From Apricaphanius iberus (lineage: Eukaryota > Chordata > Actinopteri > Cyprinodontiformes > Aphaniidae), in the NCBI GenBank assembly GCA_028564705.1, contig JAPXFQ010001709.1, positions 434,001 to 498,000 of the forward strand: DNA of 64,000 nucleotides, given 5' to 3'. Below, in pieces: positions 24,130-35,805 of this stretch (position 1 is the stretch's first letter; the number at the start of each line of letters is the position of its first letter). The notes beneath the pieces are model-generated. The model made no database searches. It was not told where the DNA came from and worked only from the letters and a program-made list of their open reading frames with translations. The position numbers and the translations under genes are program-made.

Positions 24130-24720
24130 CAGGTAGGCCTAAAACAGCAGACAGTTGCAGCTGATCCAGAACGCTGCTGCTCGCATCCTCACTAGGACCA
24201 GGAAAGTATAAAAATATCATCCCAGTTCTAAAGTCCTTACACCGGCTTCCTGTAGCTCAGAGAATGCACTGCAAAATAGTTTTACTCGTTCGTAAATCTC
24301 TGAATGGATTAGCACCAAAGTAGTTAGAGATCTCTTATATTTATACCCCCCTCCCCCCCAGAACACTCAGGTCTTCCAACTCTAGTCTACTAATCATCCA
24401 CAGAATCAATCACGGAGAAGCAGCTTTTAGTTTGTATGCTCCTCTTATCTAGACCAAACTTCCAGACTACTGCAAAGCTGCTCACACTGAGTTCCTTTAA
24501 ATCAAGGATAAAAACTAATATATTAGGAACTGCATTTGATTAATTGATTTATAATAGCTGGAATGTCATAATAGCAGTATGTTTGAATTTTCTGTATGTC
24601 TTCGATGTGTTTTGTTTTTATTGTTGTTTTATTGGTTTTATTTTTCTTCTACTCGCTCAAAGGACCTTGAATTGCCTTCTTGTTGAAAGTGTGGTATACA
24701 AATGAATTTGCCTTGCAAGT
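24130..24720 (+). pseudogene. L2-type LINE 3' end, copy 2
   Basis: The plus strand encodes the C-terminal region of an L2-like LINE: LQLIQNAAARILTRTRK, then VLKSLHRLPVAQRM and KSLNGLAPK, with interruptions. It ends with the 3' tail GTGTGGTATACAAATGAATT and TGCCTTGC. The same C-terminal text and tail occur at 54370-55030 and in part at 49575-50045. 5'-truncated and inactive. Confidence 0.8.
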
Positions 24721-27236
24721 TTTGAGAGTAAGAATGTGCTATTCCCCAGTGCGTGTGTGTGTCTTGGAGATGCTGAGTTGTTGTCTTGTAGGTTGTTTTC
24801 CAGGCTTTTAATCCAAACACACTAACACGCAACTTCAATGATGTCACTGCCGTGCGGCATCCCAGTTGTAGTCTGAGCAGGGCTTTTACTGTGTGCTCTT
24901 CGGCGGCGGTCGGTTAGACAGAACTTGCTCCTGCAAACATCAACATGGTCGCTTAGACTACAACTTCAAAGGTGGATATCTGCTACGTCATTGAAATAAC
25001 CAGTTACTGTAAATTTGAATAAGGTGGATTAAAACCCCATGAAAACCACAGATGACAACACCACACCTCGGAGACAATCTGAATTTAGAGGGGAATAGTG
25101 CTAGCTATTCATATTAAAATATTTTTTAAATGAAGGAGTTTCGTGGCAGCTAAATCCTTTTTTAGAGACTCCATGTTGGTTGCCTGAACAACTCTGATAA
25201 TGTGGATATACTGTACACTGATCGCGAATGGATCTAACTTCTTCCAAAGGACTCCAAGTGGCTACAAACTTTTTTGGGTGAGCAAATTAATGTAATGCAT
25301 GCTATAAATATTGTACATGTTGGAAAAAATACTTCTCCTTTAAGCTGTTTGTTGTCTATTATCAGTGATTTAAATTTGGTGCAGGCAGTCAAAGGTAGCC
25401 TGTGGAGCTCACCGAACAGAGCTCGGCTCTTTTAGGATGATAGGATGTGATTATTACCACAGTTCCTGTTTAGAACATTTAGCAATAAACCCTTTCTAAT
25501 TCTGAAATGTTTGATTATACATGCAATCAACAGACTATCAACAATAGCTGTCAAGAAAAAAATCATATCTATACTTTTTTTTTGCATATTTGCATCTGTA
25601 GAATTCTTGTGTATAATGGATTTGTTGTAAACGTTCTATTTGTTCAATTAAGTTCTTTAAAAAAATCTGTGCACATTAACATACTAACATCCTGCCAATC
25701 TTGTAAAATGACATCATAGGTACCTAGACTGGACGTACAGCCATGTTCTGGACCATCTCCAGAGGTTTTAGAGTACAAGTAGTTAAGGCTGGAGGTGATC
25801 AAACACCGCACCGGGAGTTAGGTTACGTTGTTTTAATAGTTACACCATCTTTTGACTCCTTGTAGTAAAATCTGCACTATGAAGTGGTTAATGGAATTTG
25901 GCAACTGACCGGTAAGATCAGCTCCGTCAGATACGCCCAGATAATGTTGCTGTAAATATTTATTTTGGCAGATGCAGCAGTTTGTAAAGCATCATATAGT
26001 TCTGAAATTCTTTAAATAAATGTCTGTAATCAGTGAGACAACTTGATCTCAAGATAGGAGCACTTTAAACTAAGCACCATGTGAAAAAAGCATTCCAAAT
26101 GCAAAGCAGCAAAACTGCTGCGAATAAAATTTAAACTGAGACAAAGGGGTTCTCTGTAATGGCTTTAAATATAGATCTAAACACGTGTGTTTCAAAGAGA
26201 CTGCTTAGTGACTTCTAAAAATACTAAGAGTGGTTATGGTGAGGCCACAATCATATTTGTACACGATTCACAACAATCCTGGGAAATGTCTTACTTAAAC
26301 AAAAGCATACTGTAGCTTCATGGAACGGTGACACCAGCTGCTTGCCAGCCCTAACTGGTGTTTGGAGATGAGATTGCGCTGTGGTGTGTGAACTCAGGCA
26401 TCTGCGGTTCTCAGGGTGTTTCAGGAAGTTGTGGTAAGATCTGGGTGGACCGCTACGAGGGTGAAAGACCAAGTGGGATGCCAATAGAAATGTTCAGAAG
26501 AGATTAGTGGAGACTCCGATCAGCACAACACTGCAGGTAAACAACCTCTACACTCTATATTTTACATCACATAATCTGATGTAAATTAACATAAACTTTA
26601 AATACTTGTTAATGTCTTTTGGAGTTCAAATGAACAACTATAAAAGGATTAAATGCTCACTAAAATGTGTTGAATTGTTCAGTATCTTGCTATTGATAAA
26701 CTCTGCAAAATAATTTTTTCTTTTCTATAAGGATGAGTATCGTGCATTTATAAAACGCAGAGAAGAGAAGAACAAATTTACTCTAAGGACAGAATAATTG
26801 TAGCAGCACAAATAAAATAAATGTTAGAAATTGCATGGATTTCTTTAAAATCATTTCCAGTTTATATTTAGTCAATTATTTTGACTATTATTGTTTGACT
26901 GAACACAGTGGACCTATAATCAAAAAAAGCCTTCTTACATTTTCTTTTGAATTAGTTTGTTGGCACCCATCTTTAAAAAAAAGCATTGATCCAATTACTT
27001 ATGAAGTTCCAACCGTCTTTGCCAATAAAAAAAAAGGTGTGGTTCATTTGAGGTACAACATTTCGGACATGTGTCGGCAAGAGATCTGTTGTGAAAAGAC
27101 AGCGGTTATGAAACTTTATTTAAAAAAGTACAGATGGGCATCGTTTGTTCCTCTTTTCAGATGTTAAACATCCTGTACACACCCATTCCTTCTCTTTATG
27201 TTTGTCCTTAGAGAATGTATTCTTTTTCACACACAG
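24721..27236. other. Region upstream of the plus-strand gene
   Basis: No recognised element. Upstream exons or a promoter of the gene at 27237 may lie here, but none can be proved. A possible donor (CTGCAG|GTAAAC) sits at about 26535, after a stretch of mixed composition, without a supporting reading frame. The open frame at 26835-27167 is AT-rich with no domain. Confidence 0.4.
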
Positions 27237-28261
27237 ATGTCCCACCCAACCGAGCAGGATGAAGAAATGCTCCACTGATATTATTGGTCATGTAAATGCA
27301 GCCTCAGCTTTTGACCACTCTGCTTTAATGAGGGATAAAGTGTCTAATGTGAATACTGTCAGCATCAGAGCACAGAGAATTGACGGCAGAGAGAAATTGG
27401 CACCAAGATGTCAGGCAACAAGCAGCCAACTCCCCAGAGAGCGGCCTAACTCGATGATGGTCTCGACATCGAACGCAACCTCACGCTCTCAGAGACGATG
27501 GTCAGTTGACTACTGTGAATGTCAGACACCACCCGTCATTCTGGTGAGGAAGAACAAGAAGGAACCAGAGCCTCCTGAGCGCAGTGCTTCACTTCTACGA
27601 CTTCAGACGTCCTCACATTCTTCTTTCAAGCAATACTCCTGCCCCCCCATTGGGATCCTAACATCGACATCGTCCTCTTCCTCCTCCAACTCCACCTGCT
27701 GTTCACCTACTTCTGTTCCCACATCAGTCATCATCGGCCCAGATCCTTTAGGATGGAAAATTCAACCCAAATCCAGGTCCAACTCAGCTCAGATACGCGC
27801 CAAGAGGCGGTCGCTGCAAATTCCCCTCCCTGCTGTCCCTGCTCCCAGCTCTCCAACCCCAGAACATTCGTTTCAAACCAAACCTGCAGTCAGACCGAAA
27901 CCTTTCCGCCGCCACCACTCTGAATCCTCTGCCTTCCTGAGATCACTCGGGAATCCTCTGCCTGTGGTGACTGTTGAGCAGCTCCACGCCGTGAATCTGC
28001 GGCCTGTCATCCCCTCGGATGAATCAGACGACGTCTTTGATGAGCCGACCCAAGGGCAGGGGAGAGTGGCAGCTTCTCCTCACAAAATAGTGCCACCTGT
28101 TCCAGAGAAGACGGCCATGGCCAGAAAAATAGCTCAGCTGATTGCTTGCTCACGGCAGCCCTGCAGGCCAGTTACAGCCAACCGCATCACCGCAGAGAAA
28201 CCAGTTTCTACACACTGGCACCAGAATATGGGCCATAACAACATTTGTGCAACAAAAATGT
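27237..28261 (+). CDS. Unidentified Ser/Pro-rich protein, large exon
   Basis: A long open frame with GC content and codon use unlike the flanks, bounded by an acceptor (TTTTTCACACACAG) and a strong donor (TGT|GTAAGT would split as T|GTAAGT). The first in-frame ATG is at 27259; from it 334 residues precede the splice. The protein is disordered-looking: a basic site RRWSVDY at 79-85, a KKEPEPPERSASLL block at 100-113, a Ser run at 138-144, another basic site AKRRSLQIPLP at 181-191, KPFRRHHSESSAFLRSL at 214-230, an acidic SDESDDVFDE patch at 253-262, and PPVPEKT at 279-285, an SH3-type Pro motif. There is no membrane segment or signal peptide. The RRxS sites suggest kinase or 14-3-3 regulation. 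It looks like a cytosolic adaptor, but I do not recognise the family. If the exon is internal, more residues precede M1. An alternative acceptor is at 27211. Confidence 0.75.
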
Positions 28262-29746
28262 GTAAGTAACACATATTAATCCCACTGTTAGAAACCTGGA
28301 GGAAATAGTACTTAAAGCTTCATGCATCAATATTTAATCATCCCATCCAACGAGGGAAACAGTACCTGAAGGTGTGTACAGTAATATTTTTGATGCAAGA
28401 TGACTTTATGCTACAGTTTGTTTGAAAAGTGAAGAAATCCAGAGAATGCCGGAAGGCTAAGAGTCAGATGGAGCACCAGTGTTAGTGGATTTCAGTAGGA
28501 TATAAACAACAAACTGCTGAATGTTGTTATTGGTGGAATAACGCTGTACAAATTTAGTCAAGTTTAGTCTTTTAGACAGGGGTGCAACCCTTGACCACCA
28601 GTGCTTGAGAGCTGCTATCCTGTTGCTCGTCTCTGCTCCAACAAACCTGGATCAAATATGTGAATTCTCTCATCAGTATTCAGTCCATCTCTGCAGAAAC
28701 CCAGTAAAGAAACATTTCTTTGATTCAAGTGTGTGGCAGAAAGAAGCATCTAAAATCTGCATGACAATAGCTCTAGAAGTCTGGATCTGTAGAGGCTGCT
28801 GTTTGTAGCAGGAGCCTTCGGTACCTGTGGCTTCCACAGCTGAACCACATCTAGAGTAAACTTTTGGATATGTAGAAGTCAACTTTTCAACCACCTTGAG
28901 GTTTTTTTTCCAACTTTCTCCAAACCAAGTAAAATATGACATCCATAAAAACTATGTAAGGGAAACATTCTGTCTTTTTATTTTTTTTCTAAGGAATTTA
29001 ATTCTGAGATCTTTTAATACTTTCAAGTCTATCAGTAACATTTATGGTACTATCAGTAAAGTAATATCCATGAAACAGCTTTTTGGGAATCTCATTAACT
29101 TAACTTCTGAAGGAAGAACCATCGTTGTTGTAAAATTCACAAATGAAAAAGCTGTTTTACAGTCTTATTTTGTGTGTGTGACTAAAATAAAAAGTGAACA
29201 ACTGACAGAAAACATTTAAAGCTCAATACTTTCAAAGTTCAAAAAGGGCTTTGGAGGAAGTTGAACACTTATCTAGTCCAAAACTATTTAGTTAATTATA
29301 ACTTAAATTTAAATGCAGCACTGTTACAGCACTTCAACAGCAAGTAAAGGCCATCACTCATTATATAACGATGACATAACTCAAACAAAATACAGACATA
29401 GCTCATAATTTGAAGTATTTTTAAATCCACTAGGTCTCTAAACGTCAATAATTTTAATTTGATGAACAAAAATTGTGTGGGTTCATATGAGGACAGAGAA
29501 TGTTAATTATTCCCAATTCTGGCAGTTTAATGCCAGTTCAGTAGCACACAGATAAGACATCTTAAAAATTAATTTAGCACAAAATTTCGTAAAAAGTATT
29601 TTTTGTAATTGGCTCTAGAACCTAGTGGACAGCCCAGAGTGTTTTTTACCCTGATTAACTTTCAGTGATTCTCTTCAGGATGTGAAGAGAAGAAAGAGAA
29701 AGGTGGACTATTTAAGTCAATGCTAACAGCATTATCTTTCTTTCAG
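28262..29746 (+). other. Intron of the Ser/Pro-rich gene
   Basis: It begins GTAAGT and ends TCTTTCTTTCAG, a 1,485-nt intron with textbook ends. If the donor is not used, the frame stops six bases later (TAA at 28267). It contains a diverged copy of repeat family P. Confidence 0.7.
28571..28795. repeat. Family P palindromic repeat, diverged copy
   Basis: It contains the family hallmarks CAACAAACCTGGATCAAAT, a CTCTGCAGAAACCCAGTAA centre and an inverted right half with GATTCAAGTGTGTGG and ATCTAAAATCTGCATGAC. Related copies lie at 43688-44965 (interrupted) and 53911-54068. The copy is strongly diverged. Confidence 0.6.
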
Positions 29747-29787
29747 CTGAGCTGCATCTTGATAACATCTGCAACAGGAACAGGTGA
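29747..29787 (+). CDS. Ser/Pro-rich protein, probable terminal coding exon
   Basis: After the TTTCAG acceptor, joining to the previous exon (which ends with one spare T) gives 13 codons, SELHLDNICNRNR, and then TGA. Phase, acceptor and the poly(A) signal about 390 nt downstream all fit a terminal exon; from the first ATG the protein would be about 347 residues. The sequence around the stop (CAG|GTGAAT) could also be a donor, in which case this would be a 37-nt internal exon, so the ending is not certain. Confidence 0.6.
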
Positions 29788-30205
29788 ATCCAGTTCTTCC
29801 CTGGCTCTGAAATGTGAGAAGATAGCTGATGAGTGTCCTCAGCACCTTCACTAATTACTACCACGGGGTGTGGAGCCAAAAGAACAATGTTTCCGTGAAG
29901 ACTAGGACCAGAGTTTTATCAGGCTTTAAAACAAAAAAGGAAGGTTTTATGCTAAAATTGTTACATTGTTAATTGTTTAAAAAAAACAACTTACTTCACA
30001 TTTTCACTTGTTAAATGCCCCTTGGTATGTGTCTTCTTCCTATTGCAGTGCATTTTTTGTTTGTGAAAAACCTGGTATACGATTACTTTGAAAGTTAAGA
30101 TTTTGTAATTCCTTTAATCTCTGTTTTTATATGCATTTACCAACACCTCATCTAACAGCTGGACAACAAGTCTGAAATAAAGATCCAACAAGGTGTCATT
30201 ATTTG
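29788..30205 (+). promoter_or_regulatory. 3' UTR with poly(A) signal at 30176-30181
   Basis: Non-coding sequence after the TGA. AATAAA at 30176-30181 is followed within about 30 nt by a GT-rich stretch (AAGGTGTCATTATTTG), the usual arrangement for cleavage and polyadenylation. Confidence 0.6.
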
Positions 30206-31479
30206 TTTTCATGTCAGATGATGTACATGAAATGACTAAAGCAGCAGCAGTCCTTTTTCAACAGAAGCAACATTTTGTTTGTCTGGCAAAGGCACACTTT
30301 TTATGGAAAAATATTTGAAGCTATATGCAAATATGTACCTTGGGAATAATATATTTGATATTGCATTTCCTACAGGGATATAATTTTTCTTCATAATGTA
30401 ATAACTTTGCAGCTCCATGAGAAATGGAAAACCTCAGGAATATTAACGTACATTAATCCTCATCTAAACTGCAATTCCAGTGTTATCAGTATCCATGACT
30501 TCAGATTGTGGGGTAATATTGTGAAGAATTGTGTAGTGGAGAAATAACCGCTTCAAATGTGTTAATAAGATCATTCAACGACCTGAACAGACACCTACTC
30601 CCTCCATGACTTTCGTGCATGACAATAAAACTTTAAACAAGCTGGTTATAGTGTTCAAAAAGTCGAATCTGATGAAACCCTCTAAAAGATTTTATCTGTC
30701 TCTACCAAGAAACTGTGCATTAAAAGTCAAATTCACAATTTTTTTTTTCAATAAACTTTTACCATGTAACAGGAGGTTGCATTTTGTCCTATCAGTGGGA
30801 GGGGGGACACAACAGGATCACGAGCCTTACTTATTGATATTAATGATATGAAAACTAGGGATGTCCCCGATCCGATCGTTTGATCGGAAATCGGCCCCGA
30901 TTACTCAGTTTCAGACTCGATCGAAATCGGGTGTTACCTCCCAATCAGGACTCGGATACATATGTACCTGTCAGTTTTTTAATTCCTCGTGGGTGGGGCT
31001 ATTGTCTATCTCTACTCCTGTTCAATAGTGTTTATCTTTTATTACTGTAACTTTAAATAATATGCAATCTAAACAAGCTGAACAGAGAGCTACTTAATAA
31101 GGTGAGATTAAACAGTTGCAGTTAGAATCCACCTGCTGCGGTTCCTAGTCCACATGGAACCGTAATGCATGTCCGTGTGTAATCAAACAGTGTTTGATAC
31201 GACCTTGTCTCCTCTTCATCAGGCCAGGCTGAAAGGGCCATTTTGAGGCCATTTCAGGAACCAACAGAGTACCTGAAAGGGGATATGTCCTCGGAAATGG
31301 CCCAGTCGAGTCAGATCAAGCAGAAACGCAGCAACAAGTCCTGCTTCATCCGAGTCAGTTCAGTTGTTTTTTTTCCCTGCCTCTCTGTGCGCCTTTGAGC
31401 TGATGAGTGACGCTACTCACTGATCAAACTGTGTTTTGTGGGTGTCTGTAGTGGATTCCACTTAAGAGGGCTGATTGTG
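30206..31479. other. Spacer with a hAT-like terminus
   Basis: Non-coding. At about 30857-30960 it has AGGGATGTCCCCGATCCGAT and repeated ATCGG motifs, typical of one terminus of a fish hAT-like element. No matching right terminus was seen before the Tc1 insertion at 31480 or after it. Confidence 0.5.
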
Positions 31480-33039
31480 TACAGTGCATCGAGAAAGTAT
31501 TCACAGCGCTTTGTGTTTTCCACAATTTTTAATTTTAAAGCCTTATACCAAAATGGATTAAATTCATTTTTTTCCTTAAAATTCAAGACACAACGCCCCA
31601 TAATGACAATGTAAGAAGAAATGTTTAGATATTTATAAAAGAAAAAACAAAAAACTGAGAAATCTAATGTACATAAGTATTCCCAGCCTTTGCTCAGTAC
31701 TTTGTTGATGCATCTTTGGAATTATTTACAGCCTCAAGTCGTTTTGAATATGATGCCACAAGCTTGGTACACCTATCTTTGGGTAGTTTTGCCCATTCCT
31801 CTTTGCAGTACCTCTCAAGCTTCATCAGGTTGGATGGAAAGCGTTGGTGCACAGCCATTTTCAGATCTCTCCAGAGATGTTCAATTGGGTTTAGGTCTGT
31901 AGCCACTCCTTTGATATTTTGGCTGTGTGCTTAGTGTCATTGTCCTGCTGAAAGTCGAACCGTCGCCTCAGTCTGAGGTCAAGAGCGCTTTGGAGCAAGT
32001 TTTCATCCAGGATGTCTCTTTACATTGCTGTATTCATCTTTCCCTCTATCCTGACTAGCCTTCCAGTTCCTGTCGCTGAAAAAAATCCCCACATTATGAT
32101 GCTGCCACCACCATGCTTCACTGTAGAGATGGTATTAGCCTGGTGATGAGCGGTGCCTGCTTTTCTCCAAACGTAACGCCTGGCATTTAATCCAAAGAGT
32201 TCAATTTTTGTCTCATCAGACCAGAGGATTTTGTTTGTCATTGTCTGAGAGTCCCTAAGGTGCCTTTTAGCAAACTCCAGACAGGCTGCCATTTGCCTAT
32301 TACTAAGGAGTGGCTTCCGTCTGGCCACTCTACCATATAGACCTGATTGGTGGATTGCTGCAGAGATGGTTGTCCTTCTGGAAGGTTCTCCTCTCTCCAC
32401 AGAGAAATTCTTGAGCTCTGACAAAGTGACCATCGGGTTATTGGTCACCTCCCTGACCAAGGCCCTTCAGCTCTAGGAAGAGTCTTGGTGGTTCCAAACT
32501 TCTTCCACTTATGGATGATGGAGGCCACTGTGCTCATTGGAACCTTCAAAGCAGCAGAAATTTTTCTGTAACCTTCCCCAGCCTTGTGCCTCAAGACAAT
32601 CCTGTCTGTGAGGTCTACACTCAATTCCATTGTCTTCATGCTTGCCTTGTGCTTTGACATGCAATGTCAACCTAGGGGCCTTATATAGACAGGTGTGAGC
32701 CTTTCCAAATCATGTCCAATATACTTAATTTACCACAGTTGGACTCCAATTAATCTGCTGAAACACCACAAGAATGATCAGTGGAAACAGAATGCACCTC
32801 AGCTCAATTCTGAGCTTCACGTCAAAAGGCTGTGAATACTTATGTACATGTGATTTCTCAAGTTTTTTATTTTTAATAAATTTGCAACACTTTCAAACAC
32901 TTTTTTCACATTATCATTATGTGGTCTTGTGTTAAAAATTTTATGGGAAAAATGAGTTTAATCCATTTTGCAATGATGCTGTGACATAAAAAAAAGTGGA
33001 AAAAGTGAAGCGCTGTGAATACTTCCCGGATGCACTGTA
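31480..33039 (-). mobile_element. Tc1-like element with ~210-bp IR/DR termini, inactive
   Basis: The ends begin TACAGTGCATC and are flanked by TA. The outer block (AGTATTCACAGCGCTT) and an inner block (GTACATAAGTATTC at about 31669 and 32840) recur in each arm, so each terminal inverted repeat is about 210 bp with paired direct repeats, the IR/DR layout of Sleeping Beauty-type elements. The element is 1.56 kb with a minus-strand transposase pseudogene. The arms have diverged at many positions, so it is older than the Intruder copy nearby. Confidence 0.92.
31694..32660 (-). pseudogene. Tc1 transposase (DD34E type), broken
   Basis: The N-terminal frame (32660 to 32445) starts MSKHKASMKTMELSVD and holds the helix-turn-helix region. 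The middle frame (32460 to 32020) has SGLYGRVARRKPLL, the first catalytic Asp in LWSDETKIELFG, and VKHGGGSIIMWG. The C-terminal frame (31906 to 31694) has [13 protein letters not shown] with the final Glu. Frameshifts separate these parts. Between the second Asp (FQQDND, 31942-31944) and the Glu codon (31880-31882) only 59 nt remain instead of 102, so about 14 codons are lost and the catalytic core cannot form. Confidence 0.92.
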
Positions 33040-34183
33040 TGGAGACAGTGGCTGAGAGGAGTGGGCAAACAGATTGCCCCATTAGAAAAAGATCTGGTTA
33101 AAGAGCTATTTGTTTAGAGCTGCCTTAGTAATAACTGGAACATCATAAACTGCAGCCTGGTTTTCCATCCGTTATTGTTTTTACTTACATACCACTGAAA
33201 TTTAATGTTGCTTATTTTATTTTCCTTCTAATGATAAGTGCTTTGAATTACATTGCAGCTGAAAATGTGCTATACAATGATCTGTAAAAAAGATAATTAA
33301 CCACACTATATAGATCCTATATGACAACATGACGTAGGCTAGGGAATTTCAGAAAGCAACTCAACATTTTCAAACCACAGGTATATAAGAACTGATGAGG
33401 AAAAAAAAACACTGAGTCTGGAAAGCGTTACAAAGTTATTTCTAAGGTCTTGGGACTGCAGCAAACCACAGCAAGAGTCATCATCTGCAAACGGGGAACT
33501 GTGATGAACCTTCCCAGGACTGGCTCCCATATAAGAAAAAAATTACTCAATGTGTGCAACCATAAATCCTGATGAATCCAATCATGGATGTCATGTAGAT
33601 ATAAACTTCGATGACTAAAATGTTCCGCTTCTAAATTCAGACAAGATAGAAAACGCATAAATTAGCCCCCACTAACAATGGTTCTATCTAGCACATGCCA
33701 TTTACAGCAGTTACATCACAAAAAATTGAATATCAAATTTTAAATTTTTCGTTCATTTCATAAAGTCAACTCTTATAGATTCATAAAATTTAGTGTGACA
33801 TATTCAGTAATTTATTTCCTATAATTAGATTATTATAACTTAGGCTATAGAAAATGAAAAGCAAAAAATTCCATTACCAGCGCATTAATCCACTGAATTA
33901 ACTTTTTTTGTTATGAGGACAAAGTTACAGAGAGGACTGTAGGCATGTAAACAATGAGACTCTCAATTACTAAAGGCACAGAAACAAAGACAAAATTCGT
34001 AGATGCAGAAGAAATCAAACATGTCAGAGGCTCATTCTTGATTTCAATCGTATAAAATATTCTTTAAAGGAAACCATTTTAGAAAACTGGTAAAAGCCCT
34101 CAAAATAAAGAGAGGTGAAAAAAACGGTTTAGAGAAAATGAGGTGATGTTGAATTCTCTGGATTGATATGAATGCACTGGGAC
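33040..34183. other. Spacer with a possible old Tc1-type fragment
   Basis: Non-coding. The stretch at about 33712-33890 (AAAAAATTGAATATCA, then many A/T-rich blocks ending GAAAAGCAAAAAATTCC) loosely resembles another fish Tc1-type terminus, but it is too diverged to be sure. Nothing else was recognised. Confidence 0.4.
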
Positions 34184-35805
34184 TACACTACCGTTCAAAA
34201 GTTTGGGGTCACCCAAACAATTTTGTGTTTTCCATGAAAAGTCACACTTATTCACCACCATACGTTGTGAAATGAATAAAAAATAGAGTCAAGCTATTGA
34301 CAAGGTTAGAAATAATGATTTTTATTTGAAATAAGATTGTTTTTACATCAAACTTTGCTTTCATCAAAGAATCCTCCATTTGCAGCAATTACAGCATTGC
34401 AGACCTTTGGCATTCTAGGTGTTAATTTGTTGAGGTAATCTGGAGAAATTGCACCCCACACTTCTAGAAGCAGCTCCCACAATTTGGATTGGTTGGATGG
34501 GCACTTCTTGCGTACCATATGGTCAAGCTGCTCCCACAACAGCTCAACGGGGTTCAAATCTGGTGACTGCGTTGGCCACTCCATTAGAGATAGAATACCA
34601 GCTGCCTGCTTCTTCTCTAAATAGTTCTTGCACAATTTCGAGGTGTGTTTTGGGTCATTGTCCTGTTGTAGGATGAAATTGGCTCCAATCAAGCGCTGTC
34701 CATTGGGTATGGCATGGCGTTGCAAAATGGAGTGATAGCCTTCCTTATTCAGAATCCCTTTTACCCTGTACAAATCTCCCACCTTACCAGCACCAAAGCA
34801 ACCCCAGACCATCACATTACCTCCACCATGCTTAACAGATGGCGTCAGGCATTCTTCCAGCATCTTTTCAGTTGTTCTGCGTCTCACAAACGTTCTTCTT
34901 TGTGATCCAAACACCTCAAACTTGGATTCATCCGTCCACAGCACTTTTTTCCAGTCTTCCTCTGTCCAATGTCTGTGTTCTTTTGCCCATCTTAATCTTT
35001 TTCTTTTATTGGCCAGTCTCAGATATGGCTTTTTCTTTGCCACTCTGCCCTGAAGCCCAGAATCCCGCAGCCGCCTCTTCACTGTAGATGTTGACACTGG
35101 TGTTTTGCGGGTACTATTTAATGAAGATGCCAGTTGGGGACCTGTGAGACGTCTGTTTCTCAAACTAGAGACTCTAATGTACTTATCTTCTTGCTCAGTT
35201 GTGCAACGCGGCCTCCCACTTCTTTTTCTACTCTGGTTAGAGCCTGTTTGTGCTGTCCTCTGAAGGGAGTAGTACACACCGTTGTAGGAAATCTTCAATT
35301 TCTTAGCAATTTCTCGCATGGAATAGCCTTCATTTCTAAGAACAAGAATAGACTGTCGAGTTTCAGATGAAAGTTCTCTTTTTCTGGCCATTTTGAGCGT
35401 TTAATTGACCCCACAAATGTGATGCTCCAGAAACTCAATCTGCTCAAAGGAAGGTCAGTTTTGTAGCTTCTGTACCGAGCTAAACTGTTTTCAGATGTGT
35501 GAACATGATTGCACAAGGGTTTTCTAATCATCAATTAGCCTTCTGAGCCAATGAGCAAACACATTGTACCATTAGAACACTGGAGTGATAGTTGCTGGAA
35601 ATGGGCCTCTATACACCTATGTAGATATTGCACCAAAAACCAGACATTTGCAGCTAGAATAGTCATTTACCACATTAGCAATGTATAGCGTGTGTTTCTT
35701 TAAAGTTAAGACTAGTTTAAAGTTATCTTCATTAAAAAGTACAGTGCTTTTCCTTCAAAAATAAGGACATTTCAATGTGACCCCAAACTTTTGAACGGTA
35801 GTGTA
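34184..35805 (-). mobile_element. Complete Tc1-like element, DD38E (Intruder type)
   Basis: A 1.6-kb element with 27-bp perfect terminal inverted repeats beginning CACTACCGTTCAAAAGTTTG, flanked on each side by TA. One uninterrupted transposase gene occupies the interior. Weaker inverted similarity continues inside the termini (GAAAAGTCAC against GAAAAGCACT). Perfect termini plus an open frame point to a young, possibly still mobile copy. Confidence 0.95.
34348..35391 (-). CDS. DD38E Tc1/mariner transposase, intact
   Basis: It cuts and re-inserts the element at TA sites in the nucleus. The 347-residue frame has every expected part: N-terminal paired-like helix-turn-helix (residues about 8-45, RQSILVLRNEGYSMREIAKK), a GRPR hook at 59-62 joining to the second helix-turn-helix (about 63-115), then the DDE domain with Asp154 in WTDESKFEVFG, Asp244 in QQDNDPKH and Glu283 in SPDLNPVELLW. 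Thirty-eight residues separate Asp244 and Glu283, against 34 in Sleeping Beauty and other DD34E Tc1 transposases. This spacing is the definition of the Intruder (DD38E) family reported in animals. A Gly-rich HGGGNVMVWG box is present at 188-197. Start and stop are inside the termini, and no frameshift or stop is seen. Activity cannot be judged from sequence alone. Confidence 0.95.
   Translation of the reverse strand: MARKRELSSETRQSILVLRNEGYSMREIAKKLKISYNGVYYSLQRTAQTGSNQSRKRSGRPRCTTEQEDKYIRVSSLRNRRLTGPQLASSLNSTRKTPVSTSTVKRRLRDSGLQGRVAKKKPYLRLANKRKRLRWAKEHRHWTEEDWKKVLWTDESKFEVFGSQRRTFVRRRTTEKMLEECLTPSVKHGGGNVMVWGCFGAGKVGDLYRVKGILNKEGYHSILQRHAIPNGQRLIGANFILQQDNDPKHTSKLCKNYLEKKQAAGILSLMEWPTQSPDLNPVELLWEQLDHMVRKKCPSNQSKLWELLLEVWGAISPDYLNKLTPRMPKVCNAVIAANGGFFDESKV

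Noticed and set aside
32020..32660. Two overlapping minus-strand frames as separate genes
   Set aside because: They are pieces of one frameshifted Tc1 transposase and are annotated together as a pseudogene.
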